Positions 1-6,805 of a stretch of 12,314 nt of DNA are shown piece by piece. This stretch comes from Deltaproteobacteria bacterium UBA6930 (GTDB taxonomy: Bacteria; Myxococcota_A; UBA9160; UBA6930), in NCBI GenBank assembly GCA_002450755.1, contig DKAI01000077.1:1-12314 (forward strand), written 5' to 3'. The translations under genes and the position numbers were made by a program. The first letter of the stretch is position 1, and every line of letters starts with the position of its first letter. A model generated the notes under the pieces. The model was not told the origin of the DNA and made no database searches. It saw nothing but the letters and a program-made list of their open reading frames with translations.

Positions 1-714
1 CGTACCAGCAACGGATTTCTTCTTAATGGAGAAAAGGCTTGGATCCTGCGTGCCGAGTCGGCAGATTTTTTTGGAGTCTACGCACAGACCGATCCAGGAA
101 GTGGACCCAAAGGTATCGCAATGTTCCTTGTCGAGGCCGATTTACCTGGGATAAGAAGGTTTTCCTTCGATCTTTTCGCAGGACAAGCCTTCGGAATGGG
201 AGGCTTTACCCTTAAAGACGTGGAAGTTCCAGAATCAGCGCTTTTAATTGAGCCCGGTCAAGCACTGAAATCTGCTCTGAGCGCAATTGACGTTGCCCGA
301 GCCACCGTGGCCTCCATGTGTTGCGGTCTACTCAGACGAGGTCTAGAGGAAGCTCTTTCAACAACTACTCAAAGGCATGCTTTTGGCCATGCAATCGGAG
401 AGTTCCAGGGTGTACAATGGATGCTAGCTGATGTCGCGACTGATCTGGAGGCTAGCCGAGCTCTTGCAAATGTGGCCCTAGAGAAACTCGACAACGGTGA
501 ACCGGCCAGCCTATACGCAGCGCACGCTAAAAAATTTGCTTCTCGTGCCTGTCTTAAGGGACTTGTCGATTGCATGCAAGTGATGGGCGCTAATGGAGCG
601 AAGACTGAATCCGTATCAAGTCGCCACCTCGGATATGCAAAATTGTCACAGTATTTGGACGGGGCGACAGAAATACAAAATGTAGTCATATCTCGACATC
701 TATACGAGAGTTGA
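1..714 (+). CDS. Acyl-CoA dehydrogenase, C-terminal part (5' end outside window)
   Basis: The reading frame is open from base 1 to the TGA at 712-714, giving 237 residues of a protein that begins left of the window. The visible part starts in the middle beta domain (LNGEKAWI, then a DPGSGPKGIAMFLVE stretch typical of the FAD-binding region) and runs through the C-terminal helical domain (IGEFQGVQWMLADVATDLEA). Acyl-CoA dehydrogenases oxidise acyl-CoA to 2-enoyl-CoA in the cytoplasm, passing electrons to ETF. The C-terminal motif usually read as YEGTSEIQ is LDGATEIQ here, so Asp (codon at 658-660) sits where medium- and short-chain enzymes carry the catalytic Glu. This may mean a different substrate class or weak dehydrogenase activity. 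It is followed after 20 bases by the lipoprotein gene, suggesting co-transcription. The family is clear; the substrate is not. Confidence 0.93.
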   Translation, partial: RTSNGFLLNGEKAWILRAESADFFGVYAQTDPGSGPKGIAMFLVEADLPGIRRFSFDLFAGQAFGMGGFTLKDVEVPESALLIEPGQALKSALSAIDVARATVASMCCGLLRRGLEEALSTTTQRHAFGHAIGEFQGVQWMLADVATDLEASRALANVALEKLDNGEPASLYAAHAKKFASRACLKGLVDCMQVMGANGAKTESVSSRHLGYAKLSQYLDGATEIQNVVISRHLYES

Positions 715-734
715 AAGGGTAGGAAGTAAGCAGA

Positions 735-1790
735 ATGCCAAGGATATTAACAGTGCTAGTTTTTTCCTTTTTTCTAGTTTCCTGCGGGAGTGATTCGGAA
801 CTAGAAATAATCGAAGGTTTTTATCACCCCGAGGATCTAGAAGTTCTCCCAGATGAATCACTCTTATTGGTTAGCGAATATGGCGGTCTTAATGGCGAAC
901 ACGCGACCGTAATAAGCTTGATAAATATAGTCACTCAGGAACGCTCGATTCTTTTCCCGAACGCGTCCACTAAAGCCGTGGTGGAAGACGCAACTATCTG
1001 GGGAAATTCTGATTGTCCAGGTGCACCAGAAGAAATTTCTCCTCATGGAATTCATATGGGCCAAAGAAGTGACGGTACCGATCAGTTACTGGTCGTTAAT
1101 CATCGAGGACGAGAATCGGTTGAGTTTTTTGAATTGACCGGAAAAGATACCCAAGATCCCGGTCTGATCTGGAGGGGTTGCGTAGTCGCTCCCGACAAAG
1201 AAGTTTGGTTCAACGACGTGGCGACACTCCCCGGAAATGGTTTCGTAGTTACTCATATGATGCCGCATGGAGATATCTCCGAACTCCTGCAGCGTGCAGA
1301 AACAGATCAGGAACCCACTGGATATGTTTTAGAATGGTTACCTGAAACCCAGTGGAAGAAAATTCCAAAAAGTGAAGGCGCTATCAACAACGGAATCTTG
1401 GCCTCAGCAGACGGTCTGACTTTATACGTCGCACACTATCTCGGAAATCAAGTAGTAGCGATTGATAGGATAAGCGGGGAAAATCTATGGACAGCTCAGA
1501 TGCCTTCGCCAGACAATTTAAGTTTCAACAAATCGGGAGACCTTCTGATAGCCTCGCATGACGCGACTCTTGCGGAAGTACGTGCATGTTCGCATTCAGA
1601 AAGCGACTATTGCGGAATTAATTTCTCAATTGTTCTTGTAAACCCCGAAGATGGCTCGAGCCAAACGATAATCGAAGGGAGCGGAGCACCTTTCGGGGGA
1701 GCTACAGTGGCAGTCGAAGCAGGCGACCGAATTGTCATGGGATCATTTACGGGAAATAGAATTGCGATTACTAAGAACGTTATTAATTAA
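735..1790 (+). CDS. Paraoxonase/arylesterase-like beta-propeller lipoprotein
   Basis: This 351-residue protein starts at an ATG 8 bases after AGGAAG (721-726). Residues 4-16 are hydrophobic and end in a lipobox, LVSC, with Cys17 as the likely lipidation site, so it should be a membrane-anchored lipoprotein. The rest resembles mammalian paraoxonases (PON1 is about 355 residues), which are six-bladed calcium-dependent lactonases and arylesterases. From memory of PON1, the matches are: EDLEVLP at 33-39 (PON1 E53/D54), SPHGI at 102-106, LLVVNH at 118-123 (the H115 position), FND at 159-161 (N168/D169), NNG at 218-220 (N224), and PDN at 259-261 (D269/N270). The GGATVAV segment near 321 also resembles the PON C-terminus. 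The calcium site thus appears intact. A role in hydrolysing lactones or esters outside the cytoplasm is inferred; a general SMP-30-like propeller is the alternative. It lies 20 bases before LLM oxidoreductase A. Confidence 0.78.
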   Translation: MPRILTVLVFSFFLVSCGSDSELEIIEGFYHPEDLEVLPDESLLLVSEYGGLNGEHATVISLINIVTQERSILFPNASTKAVVEDATIWGNSDCPGAPEEISPHGIHMGQRSDGTDQLLVVNHRGRESVEFFELTGKDTQDPGLIWRGCVVAPDKEVWFNDVATLPGNGFVVTHMMPHGDISELLQRAETDQEPTGYVLEWLPETQWKKIPKSEGAINNGILASADGLTLYVAHYLGNQVVAIDRISGENLWTAQMPSPDNLSFNKSGDLLIASHDATLAEVRACSHSESDYCGINFSIVLVNPEDGSSQTIIEGSGAPFGGATVAVEAGDRIVMGSFTGNRIAITKNVIN

Positions 1791-1810
1791 AATTCAAGGA
1801 GAGAATCGAC

Positions 1811-2890
1811 ATGAAATTTAGTGCACATGTGCAGACTCGAATTAGCGACTGGCAATTTATAAAGGAACTCGAAAATTTAGGATACGACGCTGCTTGGGTA
1901 CCAGATACTCAGATGCAGTGGTCAGACTGCTATTCCGTCATGGCCCTAGCAGCCGCCAATACGTCGCGAATCAGGATCGGTACCGGAGTTGCCATCCCTG
2001 GTTGCCGAATTGCTCCTACTACTGCGGCTGCTTTGGCCTCTATAAACGAACTCGCGCCCGGCAGAGTATTCTGCGGAATAGGAACAGGCCATACCGCTAT
2101 GAGGATCATGGGACAAAACCCTATGACCATAAAAAATTTTAGGGAGTATCTCAGAGTGCTTCGCGCTCTTTTAAACGATGCTGACGTGGATTTTAAATTA
2201 GGAAAACGTACCCGAAACATCAGGTTTATGGACCACGGGCCGGGATTTCGAAATCTTACAAACCCGATCCCAATTTATGTAGCCGGAAACGGCCCTCTCG
2301 CTCTAAAGACCGCGGGAGAGTTCGGAGACGGACTAATCTCACTCTTCAATGAACAGCCGGAGACGCTCAGTTTTCACATGGGAATGGTCCGAGAAGGTGC
2401 CGACGAAGCCAGTCGTGACCTTCCCGAGGACTTCTATACAACGGCTTTAACCTCGACCGTCGTCCTTAATGCAGGCGAGACTCTCAAATCTGAAAGGGTA
2501 AGAGAACTCGCGAGTTCTTGGGTTGTATGTTGTATACATTTCGTCTACGAGGTATGGCAATACACCAAAGATGACGAGGTAGTCCCCGAGTACCTTTCAG
2601 GTGTATGGGAAGAATACGTAGACCATGTAAACACGATGGAGACCCCCGCCGACCGTAGATACCAGGAAATACACGATGGGCATTGTAGTTTTGCACCTGA
2701 ATCTGAGTACAAATTTGTTACTCCTGAGGCAATTGAGGGAACTTGTATTGTCGGTGGACCACAAGAAATTGCCGAAAAAATTCGTAAAGCGGAAGCTGCG
2801 GGACTTTCAGAGGTCAGCATTCTTCCTCCCTTGAAACATGCCCACGCGGTTGCTCGAGACTTTGCGCAAAAGGTTATTCCTCTGATTTGA
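1811..2890 (+). CDS. LLM-class flavin/F420-dependent oxidoreductase, paralogue A
   Basis: This 359-residue luciferase-like monooxygenase-family TIM barrel starts at an ATG 9 bases after AAGGAG (1796-1801). Visible family features are GYDAAWVPD (24-32) on the first barrel strand, IRIGTGVAIP (54-63), the run LAPGRVFCGIGTGHTAMRIM (81-100) and IPIYVAGNGPLALKTAGEFG (153-172), which resemble coenzyme F420-dependent methylene-H4MPT reductase-like proteins. Such proteins catalyse hydride transfer or mono-oxygenation with F420 or FMN; sequence alone does not settle which cofactor. A distinctive HDGHC motif lies at 288-292, followed by a TPEAIEGTCIVGGPQEIAEK segment near the C-terminus. The gene sits between the paraoxonase-like lipoprotein and the SnoaL-like protein in an apparent operon. 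A paralogue of the same length lies on the other strand at 6806-7885. Substrate unknown. Confidence 0.9.
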   Translation: MKFSAHVQTRISDWQFIKELENLGYDAAWVPDTQMQWSDCYSVMALAAANTSRIRIGTGVAIPGCRIAPTTAAALASINELAPGRVFCGIGTGHTAMRIMGQNPMTIKNFREYLRVLRALLNDADVDFKLGKRTRNIRFMDHGPGFRNLTNPIPIYVAGNGPLALKTAGEFGDGLISLFNEQPETLSFHMGMVREGADEASRDLPEDFYTTALTSTVVLNAGETLKSERVRELASSWVVCCIHFVYEVWQYTKDDEVVPEYLSGVWEEYVDHVNTMETPADRRYQEIHDGHCSFAPESEYKFVTPEAIEGTCIVGGPQEIAEKIRKAEAAGLSEVSILPPLKHAHAVARDFAQKVIPLI

Positions 2891-2953
2891 ACAAACTGGC
2901 ACCGGGGTCCGACAAGCCTCATCGGCTATCATCCTTAGCTACGAGAAGAGAGT

Positions 2954-3367
2954 TTGAAACCACATGAACGTATAGAAAAATATTTCGAAGCGTGCACTAA
3001 AGGCAGTGCTGCAGAGATCTCTTCACACTTCACGCCAGATGCCGTCGTTTATGATATGAATCATTCTCCTATCCGAAACTCTAAAACGATTGGTGAGTTC
3101 TGGGTAAGAATTCGAAGTAAATGGGAATCTGCTCGTTGGCTAGTTAATACGTGCATTACAGAAAAAAATGCGTCGGCAATCGAATGGTCAATGACTGGAA
3201 AACATGAGGGACGAGAATTCTGTGTCCGAGGTTCCGAACACTACGAATTTGAGGGCACTAAAATTTCAGAGATTCGACAGTATTGGCACTTTGATCCCGA
3301 GTTCTTAAATAGCGAACTTCAAAGTTTTCCATACCAAAGCGATCCCAGATTCATGATCGAAAAGTAG
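2954..3367 (+). CDS. SnoaL-like / NTF2-fold small protein
   Basis: This 137-residue protein fits the NTF2-like cone fold (SnoaL-type polyketide cyclase family). Residues 1-30 form the amphipathic helix pair, followed by FTPDAVVYDM, and later EWSMTGKHEG and the ending RGSEHYEF...ISEIRQYWHF, a pattern common in SnoaL-like proteins. The family includes cyclases, isomerases, dehydratases and simple ligand-binding subunits, so no reaction can be assigned. The start is TTG at 2954: an in-frame TAG at 2936-2938 leaves no ATG or GTG between the stop and this codon, the next in-frame ATG is far inside the fold, and a purine-rich GAGAAG (2943-2948) lies 5 bases upstream. The gap from LLM A is 63 bases without a clear terminator, so it probably belongs to that operon as a partner or downstream enzyme. 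Its TAG directly abuts the stop of the opposing nitronate monooxygenase gene. Confidence 0.8.
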   Translation: MKPHERIEKYFEACTKGSAAEISSHFTPDAVVYDMNHSPIRNSKTIGEFWVRIRSKWESARWLVNTCITEKNASAIEWSMTGKHEGREFCVRGSEHYEFEGTKISEIRQYWHFDPEFLNSELQSFPYQSDPRFMIEK

Positions 3368-4447
3368 TCACCGATTTAAAATTGACATCGATACCGCCCG
3401 CCTCGCTTCCGATATCACATTTCTTACTATTTCACCTGCAGGCAGAATATCGGTAATTGAAGCGGCCCCTTGGCCACAAGGCATTGATCCCCAGTCTGTA
3501 TCTCCATCCCTGCGGGCAAGAACGTAAACGTGCTTTGAATTTCTGAACTGATCCGGGAACGGAAGGATATCTTGAGGTCTCGACTCCCAATCTTTGGTCC
3601 ATAGGTTCTTGATTGTACGAAGGGTCTTACCCGAATAACATCGAGTAATCACGGTGCTATCCTCATCAGCCTCGACAATTTTGTTTTTATAATTTGCGTG
3701 CCCGTGTGCTTCCTCGCTCGCGACAAACCGTGTACCCATCCAAGCACCTGATGCCCCAAGAGAAAGAGCCGCTGCTAGCCCCTCACCTGTAGTTATCCCA
3801 CCAGCAGCTAAAACTGGTACGCAACTTGATGCCTTTACAACCGCTGGAACGAGAGCAGAGGTAGCGACTCTTCCCGTGTGCCCTCCTCCCTCCGTTCCTT
3901 GAGCAATCACGACGTCTGCTCCAGCATCTACTACTTTCCGTGCAGCTCTCGCTGTACCAACAAGTGACATCACCTTACAACCACGGCTGTGCAAATCTTT
4001 CACCCAAGGAGCGGGGTTACCTAACCCCGAGACAAAAACGGGAGGCTCCTCCTCAACAACGATCCGCATTGATTCCTCTGGAGGAATCCTTCGTCCGTGC
4101 TGAATCGCGAATTCGCCGTGCCCATCGTCATAGTCATCGTTGGTCATTTGAACAGGCCGTTCACTCAGAGGTCTCGGTGGCAAAACTTCTCCGGTTATCT
4201 GTATAGGGAGAATTAGGTCAACTCCAAAAGGTCGGTCTGTAAGCTGTCGACATTTTTGAATCTCGAACCTCAAGCGCTCTGGAGCGAAGCCTGCTCCCCC
4301 AATAACACCGAGACCACCAGCGTTCGATACTGCAGCAGCCAATTCCGCCCGTGCAACAAACCCCATTCCCGCCGAAACAATTGGAAATTCAATTTCAAGA
4401 AGCTCGCAAACTCGTGTATGCAGAAAATCTTCATTTAATGGAGTCAT
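3368..4447 (-). CDS. Nitronate monooxygenase-family flavoenzyme (2-nitropropane dioxygenase type)
   Basis: A 359-residue FMN-binding TIM barrel. Family motifs are PIVSAGMGF (22-30), AAVSNAGGLGVIGG (38-51), IAQGTEGGGHTG (181-192) with His190 at the usual catalytic position, the phosphate-binding AAGGI (214-218), and GASGAWMGTRF (231-241). Characterised members oxidise alkyl nitronates or propionate-3-nitronate; others are FMN-dependent enoyl reductases such as FabK, so the substrate is open. The strand between 82 and 137 holds a longer acidic insertion (NDDYDDGHGEF), typical of the larger relatives. I place the start at the ATG at 4447 because AGGGGGA (4456-4462) lies about 8 bases before it. 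A TTG nine codons upstream (4474) is in frame but falls inside the probable transcript leader. It is convergent with the SnoaL-like gene and divergent from the DUF3568-type gene, so it is a single-gene unit. Confidence 0.87.
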   Translation of the reverse strand: MTPLNEDFLHTRVCELLEIEFPIVSAGMGFVARAELAAAVSNAGGLGVIGGAGFAPERLRFEIQKCRQLTDRPFGVDLILPIQITGEVLPPRPLSERPVQMTNDDYDDGHGEFAIQHGRRIPPEESMRIVVEEEPPVFVSGLGNPAPWVKDLHSRGCKVMSLVGTARAARKVVDAGADVVIAQGTEGGGHTGRVATSALVPAVVKASSCVPVLAAGGITTGEGLAAALSLGASGAWMGTRFVASEEAHGHANYKNKIVEADEDSTVITRCYSGKTLRTIKNLWTKDWESRPQDILPFPDQFRNSKHVYVLARRDGDTDWGSMPCGQGAASITDILPAGEIVRNVISEARRAVSMSILNR

Positions 4448-4455
4448 ATAAAATT

Positions 4456-4462
4456 TCCCCCT
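4456..4462 (-). promoter_or_regulatory. Ribosome binding site deciding the nitronate monooxygenase start
   Basis: Read on the minus strand this is AGGGGGA, 8 bases before the ATG at 4447. The in-frame upstream TTG at 4474 has no comparable site, which supports the shorter protein. Confidence 0.6.
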
Positions 4463-4472
4463 GTTGTTACCC

Positions 4473-4502
4473 AAAATAAACCGTTACTGGCTTGAATGGC
4501 AA
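4473..4502 (-). promoter_or_regulatory. Candidate sigma70-type promoter for nitronate monooxygenase
   Basis: Read on the minus strand, TTGCCA (4502-4497, five of six matches to TTGACA) is followed after 18 bases by TATTTT (4478-4473, four of six matches to TATAAT). Transcription would start near 4466, just before the ribosome binding site. This is pattern matching only, in an AT-rich region where chance matches are common. Confidence 0.4.
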
Positions 4503-4516
4503 GTAATCTAGTAACG
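4482..4516. repeat. 7-bp inverted repeat around the candidate -35 box (possible operator)
   Basis: The arms CGTTACT (4482-4488) and AGTAACG (4510-4516) are exact reverse complements, separated by 21 bases; an inner AGTAA (4502-4506) offers a second match to TTACT. One arm lies in the spacer of the candidate nitronate monooxygenase promoter and the other just upstream of its -35 box, so a dimeric repressor could bind here. A 7-bp repeat may also arise by chance. Confidence 0.3.
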
Positions 4517-4584
4517 CTTTTAGGCTTATCCGCTACGAAAAAGAATGCAATGAGACAAAAAGTGGAACGAATTCAAGACACTCC

Positions 4585-4590
4585 TATAAT
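4585..4590 (+). promoter_or_regulatory. Candidate -10 box for the DUF3568-type lipoprotein gene
   Basis: A perfect TATAAT lies 26 bases before the ATG at 4617. The best -35 position upstream (around 4562-4568) is poor, so if this is a promoter it may need an activator. The predicted leader would be about 20 bases and would carry the G-run (4606-4612) that probably serves as the ribosome binding site. Confidence 0.35.
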
Positions 4591-4616
4591 CAAGGAGTCC
4601 AAATCGGGGGGACTTG

Positions 4617-5048
4617 ATGGCCTACGCTCGGAAGGCTGCGAAAAAGAAAGCAAGAGCCACATTATTACCGCTGTTATTGCTGCCTTTCGCTCTGACAAGT
4701 TGTTTGGCTGCCGGAGCAGGGGTCGGTGCTATTTCCGCTGTGGGTTCGGCATACGCAAAGGGGCTCTATAGCTCAACTGAGGCCGTCTCTCTAAATCGAC
4801 TTTGGGCGAGCACGCTCTACTCATTAGAAAATTTGGGAATACCTGTCGAAAGAAAAAACTTGGATGAAAATCGCGGATTCATCTTTGCACGACGTGCAGA
4901 TGGAAAAACCGTTCAGATTGAGCTGATTCCCCAGTCCCCTCGGATTAGTCAGTTAAGAATCCGTGTTGGTACATTCGGAGACGAGTCGTTTTCAAAATTA
5001 ATAGCAGAACGGGTACATCTAAAACTCACTAAAACTAGAAATGATTGA
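4617..5048 (+). CDS. DUF3568-type lipoprotein
   Basis: A 143-residue protein with a basic N-terminus (ARKAAKKKAR), a hydrophobic stretch rich in Leu, and a lipobox LTSC ending at Cys29, so it should be exported and lipidated. After the Cys comes a glycine/alanine segment (AAGAGVGAISAVGSAYAKG), then a compact domain with SLNRLWASTLYSLENLGIPV, FARRADGKTVQIELIPQ and the end motif IRVGTFGDESFSKLI. This order matches my recollection of the DUF3568 family, small lipoproteins of Gram-negative bacteria with no known function. The ATG at 4617 follows GGGGGGA (4606-4612) closely; a TTG one codon earlier is equally possible. It stands alone on the plus strand, divergent from the nitronate monooxygenase and convergent with nudC, with a 7-base gap to the nudC stop. 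Confidence 0.75.
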   Translation: MAYARKAAKKKARATLLPLLLLPFALTSCLAAGAGVGAISAVGSAYAKGLYSSTEAVSLNRLWASTLYSLENLGIPVERKNLDENRGFIFARRADGKTVQIELIPQSPRISQLRIRVGTFGDESFSKLIAERVHLKLTKTRND

Positions 5049-5055
5049 AGCTTTC

Positions 5056-5883
5056 TCATAAGTTTTTTTTTCGATTTATAAAGTCTTGGATTAACCACTG
5101 CGAGATACTGATATCTCCCGCAAAAGTTGTAGGCATGTTTTCAACCGAGTACCAATCGGCCTCTTCAATTTCTACTCCATCAATTTCAATTTCTCCGGAT
5201 TTATATTCAGCTTGGAAACCTAACATCAGACTATTGGGATAAGGCCAGGGTTGACTCCCAAAGTATTTAATATCACCGACGTCGATACCTGTTTCTTCGC
5301 GAACCTCGCGCTTTACTGCTTCTTCTAAGCTTTCACCCGGTTCAACAAATCCCGCAAGTATTGAAAGAATACCAGGAGGAAAGTGTGGTGACCTAGCAAG
5401 AAGAATCTCACGATCACGTTCAACTGATGTAATAATGGCAGGAGCGATCCTTGGAAAATGAGGAAGTTTACACTCCGAGCATACTCGCGAACGCTCATTA
5501 AATGATGTCTTAGTGGGTTTCCCGCAAGCACCACAAAAGCAATGATTCCTATCCCAATCATTTATCAGGACCGCGCGTCCAGCGACATGATATAAATCAT
5601 TTGGAATTCTTTTATAAAGAGAACGGAGGTCGCGAAATTTCATTCCTTCAGGCGGTTCTGAATCTTTAGAAACTTCTCCGGAAAAACATTTTTCGCCGTT
5701 TAACTCTCCTAGATATTGCGTTCTTAAGGGCTCGAGACCCATTCGAAAAGGACCGCTAGACACCTCAAGTTTGTAGTCCAAAGACACTAAGAGGTTTCGA
5801 TTTTGGAAGATAAACCAATAACCTTCTATAGAGTTTTCCCTAGGATTAACCACACCCGGTACAAAATCATAAGTGGTGATCAT
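5056..5883 (-). CDS. nudC: NAD+ diphosphatase NudC (Nudix hydrolase)
   Basis: This 275-residue protein has the full NudC architecture: a variable N-terminal domain, a zinc ribbon (Cys117, Cys120, Cys135, Cys138 in FCGACG and CSEC), a Nudix box at 178-200 matching G-x5-E-x7-REVREETGI, and the NudC hallmark SQPWPYP at 210-216 that distinguishes NAD(H) pyrophosphatases. It cleaves NAD(H) to NMN(H) and AMP in the cytoplasm; E. coli NudC also removes NAD caps from RNA. The ATG at 5883 lies inside the end of the KirBac gene (17-base overlap) and has GGAG (5888-5891, read on the minus strand) 4 bases upstream, so translation is probably coupled. The last codons contain a run of nine A residues. Having a housekeeping gene as the last member of a channel/oxidoreductase operon is unusual. 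Confidence 0.93.
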   Translation of the reverse strand: MITTYDFVPGVVNPRENSIEGYWFIFQNRNLLVSLDYKLEVSSGPFRMGLEPLRTQYLGELNGEKCFSGEVSKDSEPPEGMKFRDLRSLYKRIPNDLYHVAGRAVLINDWDRNHCFCGACGKPTKTSFNERSRVCSECKLPHFPRIAPAIITSVERDREILLARSPHFPPGILSILAGFVEPGESLEEAVKREVREETGIDVGDIKYFGSQPWPYPNSLMLGFQAEYKSGEIEIDGVEIEEADWYSVENMPTTFAGDISISQWLIQDFINRKKNL

Positions 5884-6760
5884 AATTCTCCAATTCGAAT
5901 TTATGGAAAAGATCGTAATTTACTTTTGTTCTGCCATGCTCGTCAACAGACAGAATATCTAAGAACTTCCCACCCCATACGATTTCGGTGTCTCCATAAA
6001 CGTGTTGGGCAAGAACATCAGTTGCTAATTCTTCGTCTACTCCGTTTACGCTTACCATTAGCGAACCGTCTTCATCTCGGATTGATTGATAGGTTACGTC
6101 CGACAAAGGACTCTCCTCATTGATATCATGAAATACGCTCCAGGTGTAGGACAAGACTGGCGCTATCGATCTTCTAAGAGGCAAGTCAATGAGGTCTCGA
6201 TGGTAACTTCCATCTTGTAATATACGATTTCGCGCGTATGTCACACGAATGTTAGCATCAATAATGCGGTTTCCTCTTCTGTTTGCAATTCGAAATGTTA
6301 AGGCGCTGCTCTCCTCATAATTTTTTATTAACGCAACTTCGCTAAAGAGTAATTTTGCCGTTGGTCTTGAGAATTTTGCATACACTAAACCAGTAGATAC
6401 TGCAGTTAGTAAAAGAGACAAGAGAACCTCGGCTGTGACAAGAACATGTGAGGCTGTACTTTCTGGGGAAAAATTTCCATAACCTAAAGTCGATAAAGTC
6501 TGAATGCTGAAATTAAAGGCATCGGCAAAAGAACTCGGATTTACGTTATTAACAGAACCTGGAAGAAAATGATAAATCAACGCAAAAACTAGAGAAATTC
6601 CTAAAAACGAGAAACAGATCGCAGTAATTAACCAAAACCAACTGCGACTGATTAGACGATAATAAATATCTGCGCCTCGCGATTCCCGAAGTCCCACACG
6701 TGTTGCCCTTAGCTCTTCTTTTCTAGTAGTGCTTAGCTTTGGTATGGAACGTTTTGACAT
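5867..6760 (-). CDS. KirBac-type inward-rectifier potassium channel
   Basis: A 297-residue membrane protein with the Kir plan. An N-terminal cytoplasmic slide-helix region (1-40) leads to a first membrane helix (about 43-66), a pore helix and selectivity filter TLGYGNFSP (91-99), and a second membrane helix (about 105-128). A cytoplasmic immunoglobulin-like domain follows (130-290), with Kir signatures SRPTAKLLFS (131-140), RIANRRGNRI (157-166), HDINEESPL (211-219) and EIVWGGKFLDIL (259-270). Four subunits would form a potassium-selective pore in the inner membrane, gated through the cytoplasmic domain. Residue 96 after GYG is Asn where many potassium channels have Asp. There is no clear Shine-Dalgarno before the ATG at 6760. 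It lies 45 bases after LLM oxidoreductase B and overlaps nudC, so it is probably part of the GST-led operon. Confidence 0.92.
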   Translation of the reverse strand: MSKRSIPKLSTTRKEELRATRVGLRESRGADIYYRLISRSWFWLITAICFSFLGISLVFALIYHFLPGSVNNVNPSSFADAFNFSIQTLSTLGYGNFSPESTASHVLVTAEVLLSLLLTAVSTGLVYAKFSRPTAKLLFSEVALIKNYEESSALTFRIANRRGNRIIDANIRVTYARNRILQDGSYHRDLIDLPLRRSIAPVLSYTWSVFHDINEESPLSDVTYQSIRDEDGSLMVSVNGVDEELATDVLAQHVYGDTEIVWGGKFLDILSVDEHGRTKVNYDLFHKFELENYDHHL

Positions 6761-6805
6761 AAGAAGTTATTGCATTTGATAGGAAAAATTTAAAATTCCA
6801 TAAGA

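Noticed and set aside
2891..2953. Possible hairpin AGCC/GGCT between LLM A and the SnoaL-like gene
   Set aside because: The stem is four base pairs with no T-run; too weak to call a terminator.
4496..4771. Plus-strand open frame across the divergent intergenic region
   Set aside because: It runs out of frame into the DUF3568-type lipoprotein gene, whose lipobox and domain are clear, and has no family features.
5045..5072. Possible intrinsic terminator after the DUF3568-type gene (AAGCTT followed by a T-run)
   Set aside because: The stem before the T-run pairs for only three bases or so, and the T-run is the coding A-run of nudC on the other strand.
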